Assembly (NCBI GenBank): GCA_030605895.1
Contig: JAUWHL010000267.1
Span: forward strand, 1 to 15,193
Direction of reading: 5' to 3'
DNA length: 15,193 nt
Source: Promethearchaeota archaeon
Lineage (GTDB): Archaea > Asgardarchaeota > Lokiarchaeia > Sigyniarchaeales > SOKP01
The number at the start of each line of letters is the position of its first letter. Within the stretch, counting starts at the first letter, position 1. This document shows, piece by piece, positions 14,680 through 15,193 of this stretch. The notes under the pieces are model-generated. The model did not search any database. It was not told the origin of the DNA and saw nothing but the letters and a program-made list of their open reading frames with translations. A program made the position numbers and the translations under genes.

Positions 14680-15193
14680 CAAATTTTTCCAAAATTTCCT
14701 CAATTATTTCAATAGTTTTTATTATTTCCCATGATTTTACCTTAGTAAAGAAACGATTATGTGCAACACTGTTTCTTAATTCCAAAATTTCTCTCTTTAA
14801 CCTTTTTTTTGATCCATTTGACATATATCCCAATTCATTTAATATTATAGATACTAAATCCTTTTTAAAAACAATATTTAACTTATCTGTTAGTTGAAGA
14901 CAATATAACAATTCGATCTCCTCCTCTCTCTTTACTAATCCTTTAAAAATCTTCTCAGGATTCCTTAAACGCCGCTTCTTAATCTCACTTTTCCAAGAAT
15001 CATTTGGATAAAAAAACTTTATCAATTCATTACAGAACATTTCAAGAATAGAAATTAATCCAAATAAAAGCACAAGAACAGGAGGTTTTTGTAAGTCTGA
15101 CCTTGTGACAATTTTATTTATTTCTCCATTTTCCAATATCACAAATCTTTTTTTATCCCGTATTTTATATAGGACATCGATTAACGGAGTATT
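14666..15193 (-). CDS. CBS-HEPN protein, 5'-truncated by window edge
   Basis: The frame is open to the window end; a GTG at 15142 would give 158 residues but cuts through a domain, so the gene begins outside. The first visible ~37 residues are the second half of a CBS domain (TPLIDVLYKI, RFVILENGEINKIVTRSDL), an adenosine-nucleotide-binding module. The rest is an all-helical domain starting LLFGLISILEMFCNEL and containing E-L-R123-N124-S-V-A-H128-N-R (numbered from the GTG). That is the R-N-x-x-x-H signature of HEPN domains, many of which are metal-independent RNases. It therefore looks like a nucleotide-sensing putative RNase. It converges on the short Argonaute gene. HEPN domains with this motif can also be non-catalytic, so activity is inferred. 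Confidence 0.7.
   Translation of the reverse strand, partial: NTPLIDVLYKIRDKKRFVILENGEINKIVTRSDLQKPPVLVLLFGLISILEMFCNELIKFFYPNDSWKSEIKKRRLRNPEKIFKGLVKREEEIELLYCLQLTDKLNIVFKKDLVSIILNELGYMSNGSKKRLKREILELRNSVAHNRFFTKVKSWEIIKTIEIIEEILEKFENII

Noticed and set aside
14637..14897. A plus-strand frame overlapping the CBS-HEPN gene.
   Set aside because: The opposite strand carries recognisable CBS and HEPN motifs and stays open to the window edge.
1..15193. CRISPR array, Cas genes, tRNA or rRNA genes, transposase or insertion-sequence ends.
   Set aside because: I looked for regularly spaced repeats of 25-40 bases, clover-leaf-type GC-rich segments and transposase motifs and saw none; a CARF gene alone does not imply a CRISPR locus.

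Overview
The window is very AT-rich and looks archaeal. It has a CARF/winged-helix protein of an archaeal regulator type (DUF6293 / HFX_2341-like), TATA-like boxes close to start codons, few Shine-Dalgarno sites, a small zinc-ribbon protein, leucine-rich-repeat remnants and lysine-rich linkers. This combination fits an Asgard (Lokiarchaeia-like) genome best. That placement is an inference; no rRNA or tRNA marker is present.

Layout. 1-940: the end of an unrecognised gene cut by the window edge, a 66-residue zinc-ribbon protein and a leucine-rich-repeat pseudogene. 1034-2898: a PD-(D/E)XK nuclease-like protein (+) convergent with an HNH endonuclease (-), their ends overlapping by 4 bases. 2952-3422 (-): a histidine-kinase pseudogene with two in-frame stops. 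3616-6593 (+): a helical/winged-helix ORF that runs by an apparent -1 frameshift into a lysine-rich linker and nuclease-like ORF, followed 3 bases later by a second small PD-(D/E)XK protein. 6612-6785 (-): a short decayed ORF. 6796-10488 (-): a HAD-fold phosphatase-like protein and two tandem, diverged beta-CASP metallo-beta-lactamase (RNase J-like) proteins. 10684-11490 (-): the CARF-HTH protein, transcribed away from the next pair. 11644-14560 (+): a two-gene short prokaryotic Argonaute system, made of a PD-(D/E)XK-APAZ effector and a short MID-PIWI Argonaute with a lost catalytic position, i.e. a SPARDA-like system. 14666-15193 (-): a CBS-HEPN protein cut by the window end.

How it may work together. 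The window reads as a nuclease-dense defence island. Its core is the short Argonaute pair; family knowledge predicts guide-directed sensing of invader nucleic acid followed by indiscriminate cleavage by the nuclease-APAZ partner. It is head-to-head with a predicted cyclic-nucleotide-sensing transcription factor, and three 9-bp-spaced repeats lie between them. Downstream of that regulator are two intact beta-CASP nucleases, and on the far side of the Argonaute is a CBS-HEPN putative RNase. A nucleotide-signal-controlled set of DNA- and RNA-degrading effectors built around a short Argonaute is the most interesting hypothesis here, but only the gene neighbourhood supports it. Pseudogenes between intact genes point to a region of high turnover.
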